Shown here: positions 17,480-26,148 of the stretch, in pieces
Layout: each line of letters begins with the position of its first letter
Numbering within the stretch: the first letter of the stretch is position 1
Assembly: GCA_020629955.1 (NCBI GenBank)
Contig: JAHDCI010000009.1
Span: forward strand, 1 to 60,264
Reading direction: 5' to 3'
DNA length: 60,264 bases
From: Myxococcota bacterium
GTDB taxonomy: Bacteria > Myxococcota_A > Polyangia > Polyangiales > Houyiibacteriaceae
Notes under the pieces: model-generated
Seen by the model: the letters and a program-made list of their open reading frames with translations, nothing else
Databases searched by the model: none
What the model was told of the DNA's origin: nothing
Translations under genes and position numbers: made by a program

Positions 17480-18865
17480 ATGACTCGCTTCTCTTCTCGT
17501 TGGATTCTTTTCGTCGCGCTCGCGGCACTTCCACTCAGCGCCTGCGGTGACGATGATGGCGGCACGGATGCGGCCACCGACGCGCGCCGGGATACGAGCA
17601 CTCGCGACACGGGCCGGGATACCGACATTGAGGATTCTTCACGTTCCGATTCCACCGCGGATGCTTGCGAAGGGCTCGCCAACCGAGAGGGGCGCTGTGA
17701 TGGTGATTCTCCAGTTGTCTGCATCGGTGGTCGCCTGGTCCGACGCTCCTGCGAAGACGGATACGAATGCCGCGAGGAAGATAGCCGCGCACGATGCCGG
17801 TGCGATCTCGAAGCCGATGGTGAGTGCGTGGAAGGATGCCCCGACGACCCGGATTGTGCAGGCTGCACGCCCGATTGCAGCGGGCGCGACTGTGGTTCCG
17901 ACGGCTGTGGCGGAATCTGCGGAGAATGCACTGACGGAACGATCTGCAGCGAAGATGACCAGTGCATCGAAGTCGATGGAATCTGCGACGACAGCTGCGA
18001 ATTTGCCGCGGACGGTGAATGTGACGATGGCGGGCCCGAGTCCGCGTATGATGTTTGCGACTACGGCACCGACTGCACCGATTGCGGCATTCGAGAAGAA
18101 GTGCCCGTCGATTGCCGGCTGAACTACAACCTCGACTGCGCACCCGGTACGCGCTGCGAATGCAACGAGGCGGACGGTTCCTGCTTCTGTGAACCAGGGG
18201 CGCGGGGGACTGGACCGATTGGGTCCGCGTGTTCCGCTCAGAGCGACTGCGAGAGCGGCTTCTGTGTTGACGATCGATGTTCTCGAGTGTGCGATACGGG
18301 CGCCGAGTGCGAAGCACCGCTTGAACTCTGCCAGCCTTTCCTCGGCGCGTGCGTCGAGGGTTCGTGTGAGCCGGCGTGCGGCGGAGGGCGCGAGTGCGGT
18401 GACGACGGATGCGGCGGAAGCTGCGGGGATTGCCCCGGAGGCGGAAGCTGCGTCGCTGGCGTGTGCCAAGACGAGACTCCCTCGAGCGGACACACCTGCC
18501 CGGGCCGCGCCGATTGCGAGCCTGGATTCGGCTGCTGCATCTCGAGTTCCGAAGGAAATCCCGCCGGCTGTCTTGAGCATGGTTCGCCGCGCGAGATGAT
18601 GTGCAGTGAGGCCGCGATGATCGAGGAAACCTACGGCTACCTCGGATGTCATCAGGATTCAGATTGCTCGGGTGGACAGGTCTGCTGCGCTGGGGAATCG
18701 ACGACCGCCTGTGCCGCAAGCTGCGGTGGCACTACCGCGGCTACGTGCAACCTGCGAGATCCGGATTGCGGCTCCGATGCATCGCTCCGCTGCTGTCCCG
18801 TCGCCGCCCCCTTCTGGTTCGAAGGCGAATACGACGTCGGACGTTGCATCACGAGCTGCGACTGA
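17480..18865 (+). CDS. Cysteine-rich lipoprotein
   Basis: Extracytoplasmic lipoprotein of 461 residues. It has a classical signal ending in the lipobox LSAC (residues 19-22), followed by GDDDGG and a Thr/Asp-rich linker. The body is dense in cysteines, with repeats of the form CGxDGCGGxCGxCxxGxxC (near residues 134-160 and 300-330) common in secreted myxobacterial proteins, and acidic FAADGECDDGGPES segments. No catalytic motif is recognised, so a surface or matrix role is likely. The start at ATG 17480 is fixed by the signal peptide and the adjacent -10 hexamer. A hairpin terminator follows 5 bases after the stop. Confidence 0.88.
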   Translation: MTRFSSRWILFVALAALPLSACGDDDGGTDAATDARRDTSTRDTGRDTDIEDSSRSDSTADACEGLANREGRCDGDSPVVCIGGRLVRRSCEDGYECREEDSRARCRCDLEADGECVEGCPDDPDCAGCTPDCSGRDCGSDGCGGICGECTDGTICSEDDQCIEVDGICDDSCEFAADGECDDGGPESAYDVCDYGTDCTDCGIREEVPVDCRLNYNLDCAPGTRCECNEADGSCFCEPGARGTGPIGSACSAQSDCESGFCVDDRCSRVCDTGAECEAPLELCQPFLGACVEGSCEPACGGGRECGDDGCGGSCGDCPGGGSCVAGVCQDETPSSGHTCPGRADCEPGFGCCISSSEGNPAGCLEHGSPREMMCSEAAMIEETYGYLGCHQDSDCSGGQVCCAGESTTACAASCGGTTAATCNLRDPDCGSDASLRCCPVAAPFWFEGEYDVGRCITSCD

Positions 18866-18869
18866 CCGC

Positions 18870-18901
18870 GAGGGGCGCACGGTTGAGGAGCGCCCCTCTT
18901 T
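18870..18901 (+). terminator. Probable Rho-independent terminator
   Basis: A 9-bp GC-rich stem (18870-18878 with 18890-18898), an 11-base loop and a short T tract follow the lipoprotein stop codon. It also shows that the next gene starts after this point, not at the in-frame ATG 18672. Confidence 0.65.
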
Positions 18902-18932
18902 CGTACCGGCAGTAGATGAAAAGTTAGCGCGC

Positions 18933-19823
18933 ATGTTTGCCAAGATCCGGCCTTGGATTCGAGCTGCGCGCCCGCTCGCGTTCGGCAACCTGGCGCCCAA
19001 TGTCCTTTTCGGGGCTGCCCTGGCAATTCGGAGAGGTGCGGCCTCTGAAGATATCAAAGCGGAGGTCGCGCTCGCCCTACTATGGACCGCCTCCCTTCAA
19101 GTCGTCATCCTGTACGCGAACGACTACTTCGATCGGGAGACCGACTCGAAGACCCGAACGCTCTTTAGCGGAGGATCCGGGGTCCTTGTCGAAGGCTTGC
19201 TCGATCCGCGAGCGCTCCAGCGAGCGATTGGGATCGCGATTGGTGTACTCGCGATCACAACCATATGGGTAGGTACCGTCGCGGCCTGGACGGCCACGCT
19301 CGCGCTTCCCGCCGCGCTACTCCTCATCTACCTCTATACCGCGCCACCGTTTCAGATGAGCCATCGCGGCGGAGGGGAGTGGTTGCAGGGAGCGGGTACG
19401 GGGATCGTGCTTCCCGCGTTTGGGTATATTTGTGTGGCGCATGCCGGAGCTTCGATTCCATGGTCTCTTTTCGCCGCCCCGCTCCTCTTCGGCGTGGCGG
19501 GAAATATCTCGACCGCGATGCCCGACCTAGCCGCGGATAGCGCTGCGAACAAAAGGTCGCTGCCCGTTCGAGCACTTCGGCGTTTTGGCACTGAGCGCCA
19601 AGCGCTCACCGTCAGTCTTGCGTGTATCACCCTGCTCGATGCCGTGGGCTTTGCGCTGGTGATCTTCAGACAGGGAACCCTTGGGGCAGCTTCGACGCTC
19701 CTAATCGGCGCTCCTGCGATCCTCTGGTTGCGATTTGTGCGGCGCTCATCGGTGCGAATCATTGTCGTGCACGCACTGCTGGCTCTGGTCGGGCTCATGG
19801 CGCTCGTCCTCCTTTCCCCCTAG
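18933..19823 (+). CDS. UbiA-family prenyltransferase (MenA-like)
   Basis: Integral membrane prenyltransferase of 296 residues that would attach a polyprenyl chain to an aromatic acceptor, as in menaquinone or ubiquinone synthesis. The first Asp-rich motif is NDYFDRETD (about residues 68-76) and the second is DLAADSAANKR (about 197-207); eight or nine hydrophobic helices surround them. The first motif form NDYFD is typical of the MenA/UbiA group, but the acceptor cannot be assigned, and no other quinone genes are nearby. The frame is open to 18672, but that extension overlaps the lipoprotein gene and its terminator; ATG 18933 is the first sensible start. Confidence 0.85.
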   Translation: MFAKIRPWIRAARPLAFGNLAPNVLFGAALAIRRGAASEDIKAEVALALLWTASLQVVILYANDYFDRETDSKTRTLFSGGSGVLVEGLLDPRALQRAIGIAIGVLAITTIWVGTVAAWTATLALPAALLLIYLYTAPPFQMSHRGGGEWLQGAGTGIVLPAFGYICVAHAGASIPWSLFAAPLLFGVAGNISTAMPDLAADSAANKRSLPVRALRRFGTERQALTVSLACITLLDAVGFALVIFRQGTLGAASTLLIGAPAILWLRFVRRSSVRIIVVHALLALVGLMALVLLSP

Positions 19824-19969
19824 AAAAGCCCATCGATCTGCGAATTGCGTTCGCAATCGCTCCAAGGATTGTCCGCTCCAAGATCGATGGTTCTCATCGA
19901 GAACGTTGAAACCACAGAAATTGTGGGCAACGCGCGCAAGTTGGCGTTTTCTCGAAACGAAAGCACTGC

Positions 19970-19975
19970 TATGCT
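19970..19975 (+). promoter_or_regulatory. -10 hexamer TATGCT, 7 bases before ATG
   Basis: TATGCT, preceded by TGC as an extended -10, ends 7 bases before ATG 19983. The ATG at 19971 lies inside the hexamer and is therefore unlikely to be used. Confidence 0.5.
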
Positions 19976-19982
19976 TCGCATG

Positions 19983-21530
19983 ATGTCGAGCCCAAGATCG
20001 GTGGAGCAAGATCCGCTCATTGGTGAGTTGATCGCCGGAAGGTTCCGGATTCGCTCCCGGCTAGCCGCCGGCGGCATGGGCGTCGTCTACCTCGCAGAGC
20101 AGGTCCCGCTGGGTCGCAAGGTCGCCGTCAAGATCTTGAAATCGCAGCCTGACCTTTCGATGGAAGAGTCGTTTAGTCGACGCTTTTTGCTCGAGGCCGC
20201 CGCCGTCGCGAACCTAAGCCACCCGAATACGGTGATCGTTCACGACTACGGTCGAGACGAGGGGCTGCTCTACTTCGCGATGGAGTTCATCGACGGGCCG
20301 ACGCTCGGGAAGCTCATCCGGAATCAACGAGGACCGCTGACGCCTCTCGAGGCTCTTCACGTCGCGAGGCAAATTGCTTCCTCACTCCGGGACGCGCACG
20401 ATCGCGGCCTCGTCCACCGGGACCTCAAACCCGGCAACGTGATGATTCAGGCGCGAGGCGACGACCCGCTCTTCGCGAAAGTGCTCGACTTTGGGCTCGT
20501 AAAAATCGTCGCTCAGGAGGAAGGCGAAAACCTTACGCAGAGCGGCATCATGATGGGCTCGCCCCGCTATATGTCGCCGGAACAGGTGACCGGAGGTGAA
20601 ATCACGCATCTCGCCGACATCTACGCACTCGGCGGGCTTCTCTGCTTCATGCTGACGGGCAAGCCCCCATTCGAATCGACGTCCCACTTTGAGGCGATGC
20701 GCGCCCACGTCTACTCGCCTGTTCCTTCGATCGCGCAGGTCGCGGAGCAAGCGATTCCAGCCGATATCGACCGCCTGGTCCAAGGCTGCCTTGCGAAAGA
20801 CCCAGCGGAACGAATACAGACGATGGGAGAACTCGTCGCGGAGATTGACCGGATCAGCGGCATCTCGACTCCGCACTCCATGTCCATCTCGCTCGATGAT
20901 GTCACGGTCTCGGATACGATCGAGCCCGAGCCGGACCTTGAGGAAAGCGGTGGAGCGAAGCGATGGATGGTGGCGGGCGTAGCGGTCGTCCTGACTGCGG
21001 GGCTCGGTCTTGCGGCAGCGTTCGCAATGCCGGGTGGCGGAACCGAAACGGAATCGGTCGTGGCGATCCAGCCAGGCGCCCCAACAGCTCCGGGCGTCAC
21101 CCCGGTGGAGAGCGGAATCAATCCACCGGCGAATCCGACAAGCCCGAACGAAGGTAGTGCAGCCGGAAACGAAACAAGTGCTGCCGAGGAAGGCGGCACG
21201 GGAGCAGAGAACGACTCCCCGGCGACGGAGGGTGTCGCAGCGGAGCGAGAAGTCCTCATCCAGTCGACACCACCGGCCACCGTATTCCTCAACGGCAGCC
21301 TTCTCGGTGAAACGCCTTTCTCCATCCGCGCCGACGAAGAGCTGACGATCGAGCTTCGCGCGCGCGGATACCGAACCGAAGAGGTGCTGGTAGATGGATC
21401 TGAGAGCGAACTTCAGATCGATCTCAGACGCGCCCGCAGGACCGGAGGAATGGCCAACTCACAGACCGCCGCAGGCGGCGACGACTCGCCAACCGGTATG
21501 CGAGCGGGCCATCTCATCGACCCCTGGTAG
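19983..21530 (+). CDS. Transmembrane Ser/Thr protein kinase with PEGA domain
   Basis: Hanks-type kinase of about 515 residues. The kinase domain (about 20-285) shows AAGGMGVVY, VAVK, HRDLKPGN, DFGLVK and SPEQ, so it should be active. A single transmembrane helix follows (about 328-350), then a Pro/Gly/Glu-rich linker, and a PEGA domain (about 423-490; TPPATVFLNGSLLGETPFS) facing the periplasm, suggesting envelope sensing or cell-wall anchoring. In-frame ATGs exist at 19971, 19980 and 19983; the last fits the upstream -10 hexamer. The 3' end overlaps the convergent caspase-like gene by 17 bases, so the two transcripts are antisense at their ends. Confidence 0.9.
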   Translation: MSSPRSVEQDPLIGELIAGRFRIRSRLAAGGMGVVYLAEQVPLGRKVAVKILKSQPDLSMEESFSRRFLLEAAAVANLSHPNTVIVHDYGRDEGLLYFAMEFIDGPTLGKLIRNQRGPLTPLEALHVARQIASSLRDAHDRGLVHRDLKPGNVMIQARGDDPLFAKVLDFGLVKIVAQEEGENLTQSGIMMGSPRYMSPEQVTGGEITHLADIYALGGLLCFMLTGKPPFESTSHFEAMRAHVYSPVPSIAQVAEQAIPADIDRLVQGCLAKDPAERIQTMGELVAEIDRISGISTPHSMSISLDDVTVSDTIEPEPDLEESGGAKRWMVAGVAVVLTAGLGLAAAFAMPGGGTETESVVAIQPGAPTAPGVTPVESGINPPANPTSPNEGSAAGNETSAAEEGGTGAENDSPATEGVAAEREVLIQSTPPATVFLNGSLLGETPFSIRADEELTIELRARGYRTEEVLVDGSESELQIDLRRARRTGGMANSQTAAGGDDSPTGMRAGHLIDPW

Positions 21531-23049
21531 GGCGCAAAGCGCTGCGCTCGCAAGTGCGAAGTCGCGTGAACCCCTCCCAGCCCTCTCGGTCCACGTCATG
21601 CACGAGGCGCGCGAACGCGACCGCATCGTAGGCGTCCACCAAGCGGCGAACACGCGCGAGCTCAACGTGCATCTCGTCGATGCGTTCGAGTCGAGTACGT
21701 TGCGCGCTCTGAACCACCTCGAGATCCCGGGCGGGTCCGGATTCGCGCAGCGCGCGAGAGATAGCCTCTGCATCGCGACTGATCGCGTCATCAAACTGGC
21801 GTGACCATGCGTCGTCGAGGGTCGGCCAATGCCTCAAAAGCTCAGCGCGGAGTCGATAGTATGCTTCATCCACCCGTTCGGCGCGCTCCTCTGCCTCAAG
21901 CTCCGCATCCTCCAGTCGACGTTCGATGTCCGTACGAAGGCGTAACAGGGAATCTTCATCCTGAACATTTAGTTCGCGACCCAGCGCTTCGATCACGAGC
22001 TGTTCTTCTCGAAGCCAGGAAAGATCTATCTCATCCGTCTCGGGCTCAGCGAACGGCGGTTCGGAGCCGCTGACCTCAGAGTCCGGCGCGTCATCGCGTT
22101 GCATCGATGCGCGTTTGGCACGTACCCGCAGCCATCGCTCGGACGTAGTTGTCGGTACATCGAAAGAGATCGAGCGCAGCCTCGCGAACGTATGCGCTTC
22201 GAGGATCGAAATCATCCCATCCCCGTCGGCATCGACCTCGGGGTCTCCTGAGCTCGCCACTTCCGCAAAACGTAGAGCGTACCCTCCCTGCATTCGGCGG
22301 TCGGGATTCGGATCGCACCCACTTGCCTCCGTATCCCACGAGGTCGCAAAGACGCCACAAAGGTCCGCCTGCGCAAGGCCGGAATCCGCGTCCGCGCCAT
22401 CGAAAATCACATCCGCGAAACCGCCACCAAAGCACGAGGTCATGACGAGTCGAGCGGGTCGCGGCGCTTGGAGTACGGCCGCCAGTTCATCGACCTGTAC
22501 GATCTCGCCGCCCCACATATGAAGCAGTGCGTCGGCCGGAATTTCGCCTCCCTCGCCGTGCCCGCCGAGGTAGACGAAGAGCGGTTCGTCGCCGGACGCG
22601 AGCTGTGCATCAAGCGATTCGAGTAAGAATCGCCGCGAGGAAGGGCCATCGACTGTGGGCGCTGGAACGTAGTGAACCCGCCGGTCTCGAGGCTCGAAGA
22701 GCTCTCCGAGTTCTTCCCGCAAAGTGGGTTGATCGTGAACGCTCTCCTGAAGGTAGGAACCGCTTCCGCCGGCAAAAAGGATCGCACCACGTCCAGGAAG
22801 GTTTTGCCGCAACGATTCTAAGTCCTGGAGCAATGAAATCGGAGTCGAGGAGGGCTCCGAGCCCCCGCTGCTCAGAATCCAGTCGAGGCCAGCAGGGAGA
22901 GGTCCCGGCGGCGAGGTCTCCACGAACTCGGTTGCCGGCAGCGCTCGGTTTTCATCTCGCGCCGGCACCACTTCCTCGGACGAACGCACCCAAAGCCAAA
23001 CGAGCATCGCACCCAAAAGTGCCCCTGCCCCGGCGTAAGCCCATCTCAT
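21514..23049 (-). CDS. Membrane-anchored caspase/C13-like (clan CD) cysteine peptidase
   Basis: A 511-residue protein with one N-terminal helix (about 5-21) acting as anchor or signal. Residues 88-215 look like a clan CD peptidase fold: ILFAGGSGSY, then FVYLGGHGEGG with the candidate catalytic His164, then LVMTSCFGGGFAD with Cys206, giving the His-Cys dyad of legumain and caspase-like enzymes. An EF-hand-like loop, DADGDGMISILE, follows near residue 268, hinting at calcium control. The C-terminal 200 residues are Glu/Arg/Leu-rich and probably coiled coil. The start ATG 23049 is chosen over 23079 because GGTGAGGG lies just upstream as a Shine-Dalgarno site and the helix begins at once. Proteolysis of host or foreign proteins at the envelope is inferred. 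Confidence 0.75.
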   Translation of the reverse strand: MRWAYAGAGALLGAMLVWLWVRSSEEVVPARDENRALPATEFVETSPPGPLPAGLDWILSSGGSEPSSTPISLLQDLESLRQNLPGRGAILFAGGSGSYLQESVHDQPTLREELGELFEPRDRRVHYVPAPTVDGPSSRRFLLESLDAQLASGDEPLFVYLGGHGEGGEIPADALLHMWGGEIVQVDELAAVLQAPRPARLVMTSCFGGGFADVIFDGADADSGLAQADLCGVFATSWDTEASGCDPNPDRRMQGGYALRFAEVASSGDPEVDADGDGMISILEAHTFARLRSISFDVPTTTSERWLRVRAKRASMQRDDAPDSEVSGSEPPFAEPETDEIDLSWLREEQLVIEALGRELNVQDEDSLLRLRTDIERRLEDAELEAEERAERVDEAYYRLRAELLRHWPTLDDAWSRQFDDAISRDAEAISRALRESGPARDLEVVQSAQRTRLERIDEMHVELARVRRLVDAYDAVAFARLVHDVDREGWEGFTRLRTCERSALRPTRGR

Positions 23050-23152
23050 ACCCTCACCCTTGCTTTCTCGGAGGCCCATGCCGGAGCCTCGCGCAAGTCA
23101 CGCTTTGGCTCAATCGCTATCCCGGTTGAATGGGGAACAGGCTGCTCGTGCG

Positions 23153-25048
23153 CTAGGGGAGCGCTTCAATCGTCGGAACCCCCTCGACGGCACTTGCGAA
23201 GAAATCAGCGATACCCTCGAGACGAGCGTCCTGAAACGCTACGAAGTGCCCGCCCGAAAACTGAAGAAGCCCGCCTGTCGCTTGGCCACCCGCGATATTC
23301 CCGGAGACCGGGCCGTTCGCTGATTCGATGCCAAGGACCTCTTGTGCGGCGGTCGGGTTTCGCACTTCGCCGATTGTGGGGATCCGAGATGCGGTCGCGA
23401 ATGTTTCCATCGAAAGCGCAGGGGTGAACGGATCATCCACCCCTTCGGTCTGAAGGAGACTGAGCGGCCGGTCGGGGATGCGCGGATTCTCGACCAGGTA
23501 CGAAGCGTAGTTTCCCGGGTCCGCGACATCGACCCAGGTCTGAAGCACTGCGAAGACGGGGTGGTCAATCGTCAGCTCTTCCGCCGCCGGAATGCGGAGT
23601 TGAGAGCGAACGAGTGTTGGGATGTCGATCGGCTCGGTCTTCAGCACGAGGGCGATGGGAATATAAGCTCCGGTGCCGCTCAGCACGGCCGCACGGACGC
23701 TACGATCCGCCGCCAAAAAGAGGGGGCCATTGATCCCGCCCTGGGAGTGCCCGAAGAAGAAGAGCGAGTCACGATCGAAGACGATCGGCTCGTCGGTAGC
23801 GACAAGGTTATCCGGCACGGTGACGTGCGCGATGAAGTTCGCCTGCTCGACCACGTCGAGCGCGGCCTGACGAGTGTTGTCGCGGAAGGCAATTGGATTT
23901 GCCACATTAAACGAAAGGACCTCAACGTTTGCGCCGTCGGGCGCCCGGGTTCCGTGATGAATCTGATCAACGCCCATGGTGGCGATTCCCCGGGCGGCCA
24001 GACGCTCCGCGAGCCCAGAGTCCTCACTGCTTTCGAAATCGCCGCCGGTGCCGTGCGCATAAATCACGATCGGATATCCGGATTCCGGCATCGGAGTACG
24101 CGGTACCGTCAGAGAGAAACGCGCCGGGTACGTATCCTGAACGACCGGCGTGTCGCCATCGAGGACGAGCTCTCCCCCCGAGGTTGCAAAGGGGATCTCC
24201 CCTTGCTGGAACGAGCGCGCGTCATAGCGCCCGTGCAGCACGTGATACTCCGGCTCTGTCCGGCGCCAAGCCCAGTCCCGTCGACGGGCCTCTGGGGGCT
24301 CCTGCTCCGCGAGCCAGTCCGCGGCAGCAAAAAGCTCTCCCACGGGGTCTTGGGTGGTGAAGACAGCGAGGTTCACGATTTCTGCCGCGCTGATCCCGAG
24401 CGATTCGAGGGTCGCAACGGCCGGCTGATAGATGTTCGCAGCCGCTTGAATGGCCGCATCGCCTTCCCCTCGAAGCACCGCGTCAAGCTCCGCCGGGCGC
24501 GTCACCGCGAGGCCGTCGGGCGTCAGCACGCGATTCGTCACCACGGCGGCGTAGGTCGTTGCACCACGAAGCGGGATTCCGGGAATGGGCGCGACGCTGA
24601 GCGTATTCGCTCCCCAATAGAGACGCTCCTCGCTTTGAAAGCGCACGTAAACAGGAGCGCGCTGCCCCATCTCGGGACTTTCCGGATCGATATTGACGAG
24701 GAAAACGCTTGCGCCCTGCTCCTGTGCGGCCAGCGCGCTGTCGGGAAGTGACGCCGCATCGATCGGGCCGCTGAAGTGAAAATAGGCCGGAGAGGCGACG
24801 CTATACCCAGAGATATTCGCTTCGATCGCGTCGATATAGTCGCCGATCAACGCGGTCCGCGGAAAGCCTTCCAGCGATAGATTGCCGCTGTCCGTGAGCC
24901 GAATATCCGTTGGCCAGGGGAGATCGAAGAAGGGGGCCTCCACACCGGGTCGGGGGAGAACAAAGACCGCGTTGACCGGAACGGGTTCAACGGTCTCACC
25001 GCATCCCCAGAGGACCAACGCGGCAAGCAGAAGCCGCAGTCGTAACAT
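23153..25048 (-). CDS. Lipase-like alpha/beta-hydrolase lipoprotein
   Basis: Lipoprotein of 631 residues with signal peptide and lipobox LWGC (about residue 15). The N-terminal half resembles the N-terminal domain of large secreted bacterial lipases (FFDLPWPTDIRL and ATTYAAVVTN). The C-terminal half carries YAHGTGG as oxyanion-region sequence and GHSQGG as nucleophile elbow, with DDPFTP and GGHF as likely acid and His segments. It would hydrolyse an ester or lipid at the cell surface. The start overlaps the stop of the upstream lipoprotein gene (TGATG at 25046-25050), so the two form a coupled operon. The last 30 residues are ordinary, with no anchor. Confidence 0.82.
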   Translation of the reverse strand: MLRLRLLLAALVLWGCGETVEPVPVNAVFVLPRPGVEAPFFDLPWPTDIRLTDSGNLSLEGFPRTALIGDYIDAIEANISGYSVASPAYFHFSGPIDAASLPDSALAAQEQGASVFLVNIDPESPEMGQRAPVYVRFQSEERLYWGANTLSVAPIPGIPLRGATTYAAVVTNRVLTPDGLAVTRPAELDAVLRGEGDAAIQAAANIYQPAVATLESLGISAAEIVNLAVFTTQDPVGELFAAADWLAEQEPPEARRRDWAWRRTEPEYHVLHGRYDARSFQQGEIPFATSGGELVLDGDTPVVQDTYPARFSLTVPRTPMPESGYPIVIYAHGTGGDFESSEDSGLAERLAARGIATMGVDQIHHGTRAPDGANVEVLSFNVANPIAFRDNTRQAALDVVEQANFIAHVTVPDNLVATDEPIVFDRDSLFFFGHSQGGINGPLFLAADRSVRAAVLSGTGAYIPIALVLKTEPIDIPTLVRSQLRIPAAEELTIDHPVFAVLQTWVDVADPGNYASYLVENPRIPDRPLSLLQTEGVDDPFTPALSMETFATASRIPTIGEVRNPTAAQEVLGIESANGPVSGNIAGGQATGGLLQFSGGHFVAFQDARLEGIADFFASAVEGVPTIEALP

Positions 25049-25983
25049 CACTGCATGCGACGGTAGCCGAACCAACCGATCGCGGGAAGCTCGCTTCCCG
25101 GGTCACTGACGATTTCACTGCCCACCACCGTCGCAGTACCGAACGTATCGAACTCCGCCTCGTGAATCGTCTTATCGTCGAGCTCGATAACCTCAAGGCC
25201 GCCGAGGGCGAGGAGTTCCACGCGGTCTCCTTCATTCAGGCCGTGGTTGTTCGGGATGCGGATCCGGAAACCGACGTTGTCGGAGTAGTGGAGCAGCACC
25301 TCCGGGCCCATCGCGTACAGACCGAGCAGGTTGTCGCTATCCTCCACGAAGCACGGGTTGCCTGCCGCGAGGTTTACGCGGCGAGCCGCGAGGTTGTCAT
25401 AATCGGAGCCGAAGAGCCGTGCCGGAACCACTTCGACGACGAGACCATCTGCAAAAACGACATCGCGCACTGCGTTTTCGTCGCCGCGCGGCGGAAGACT
25501 TGAGGGCGCGTCGATTCGGTAGAGAGTCGCCGCTTGATCCATTTCCATGATGCCGGCAGTAATATTCGTCGTCGGCAGCTCGCAATACGTCGCCGCGAAA
25601 CCGGGGGTGGACGTGACAGCACGCGTCCGCATCAAAGAGATACAGCGGGAGTCCGCCTGCTCCACGCCAGGTGTCGGCGCAGGAACCGCGAAATTCCAAT
25701 AGCCATTCGCGTCCGTCGGAACACCTTCAAGGCACTGAAATTCGTTCGTGCTTGTGGTCACGCAGGCGTTCGCAATTCCTTGAATTCCAGCCCCGGATTC
25801 GTTCACCACGCGCCCACGCACACCAACGACCCACGAGCCGGTGCAACCCGCCGCTGGGGTTGGGTCGATGTTTCCGAGGTCGTCGGCCGGGTAGATAATC
25901 GCCGGAGGCGTAGGCCCAGGGTCGACGCAGCCGAGCGCCAGCAGAGAGCCGAGAAACGTGAGCGAGGGCTTTAAGAACTTCAT
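25048..25983 (-). CDS. Lipoprotein of unknown function
   Basis: Lipoprotein of 311 residues with signal and lipobox LALGC (about residues 13-17). After a Pro-rich linker, residues about 45-140 (VVGVRGRVVNESGAGIQGIANACV, then DANGYWNFAVP) look like a carboxypeptidase-regulatory-like beta-sandwich, a common carbohydrate- or protein-binding fold. The rest is beta-rich and unassigned. ATG 25983 is chosen over the longer ORF at 26019 because the signal peptide starts there and TAGACT ends 7 bases before it. It is the first gene of an operon with the lipase-like lipoprotein, so both probably act on the same surface substrate. Confidence 0.75.
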   Translation of the reverse strand: MKFLKPSLTFLGSLLALGCVDPGPTPPAIIYPADDLGNIDPTPAAGCTGSWVVGVRGRVVNESGAGIQGIANACVTTSTNEFQCLEGVPTDANGYWNFAVPAPTPGVEQADSRCISLMRTRAVTSTPGFAATYCELPTTNITAGIMEMDQAATLYRIDAPSSLPPRGDENAVRDVVFADGLVVEVVPARLFGSDYDNLAARRVNLAAGNPCFVEDSDNLLGLYAMGPEVLLHYSDNVGFRIRIPNNHGLNEGDRVELLALGGLEVIELDDKTIHEAEFDTFGTATVVGSEIVSDPGSELPAIGWFGYRRMQ

Positions 25984-25990
25984 CGCGCGT

Positions 25991-25996
25991 AGTCTA
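25991..25996 (-). promoter_or_regulatory. -10 hexamer TAGACT, 7 bases before ATG
   Basis: TAGACT on the minus strand ends 7 bases before ATG 25983, the same hexamer and spacing as at 3418. It would drive the two-lipoprotein operon. Confidence 0.55.
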
Positions 25997-26136
25997 CACC
26001 GCGACGGGTTCAAAGGCATCCCGATGAACCAAGTTCACCAAATTGCGAAACGGTCGTTCTCGAATTTCGAACGACCGGATGCGAGAATTCGTCGAGATAG
26101 GACTGCTGTGAGGGTATCGCCGCAAAAGAAAAGCGC

Positions 26137-26142
26137 TATGCT
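26137..26142 (+). promoter_or_regulatory. -10 hexamer TATGCT, 6 bases before ATG
   Basis: TATGCT ends 6 bases before ATG 26149, and no Shine-Dalgarno sequence precedes that start. Confidence 0.5.
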
Positions 26143-26148
26143 CCGGCG

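Noticed and set aside
17535-18719. 394-codon minus-strand ORF rich in Arg and Ser
   Set aside because: It is the antisense reading of the Cys-rich lipoprotein; composition is that of a shadow frame.
23342-24751. 469-codon plus-strand ORF
   Set aside because: It lies wholly opposite the lipase-like lipoprotein, whose signal peptide and GHSQGG motif are on the other strand.
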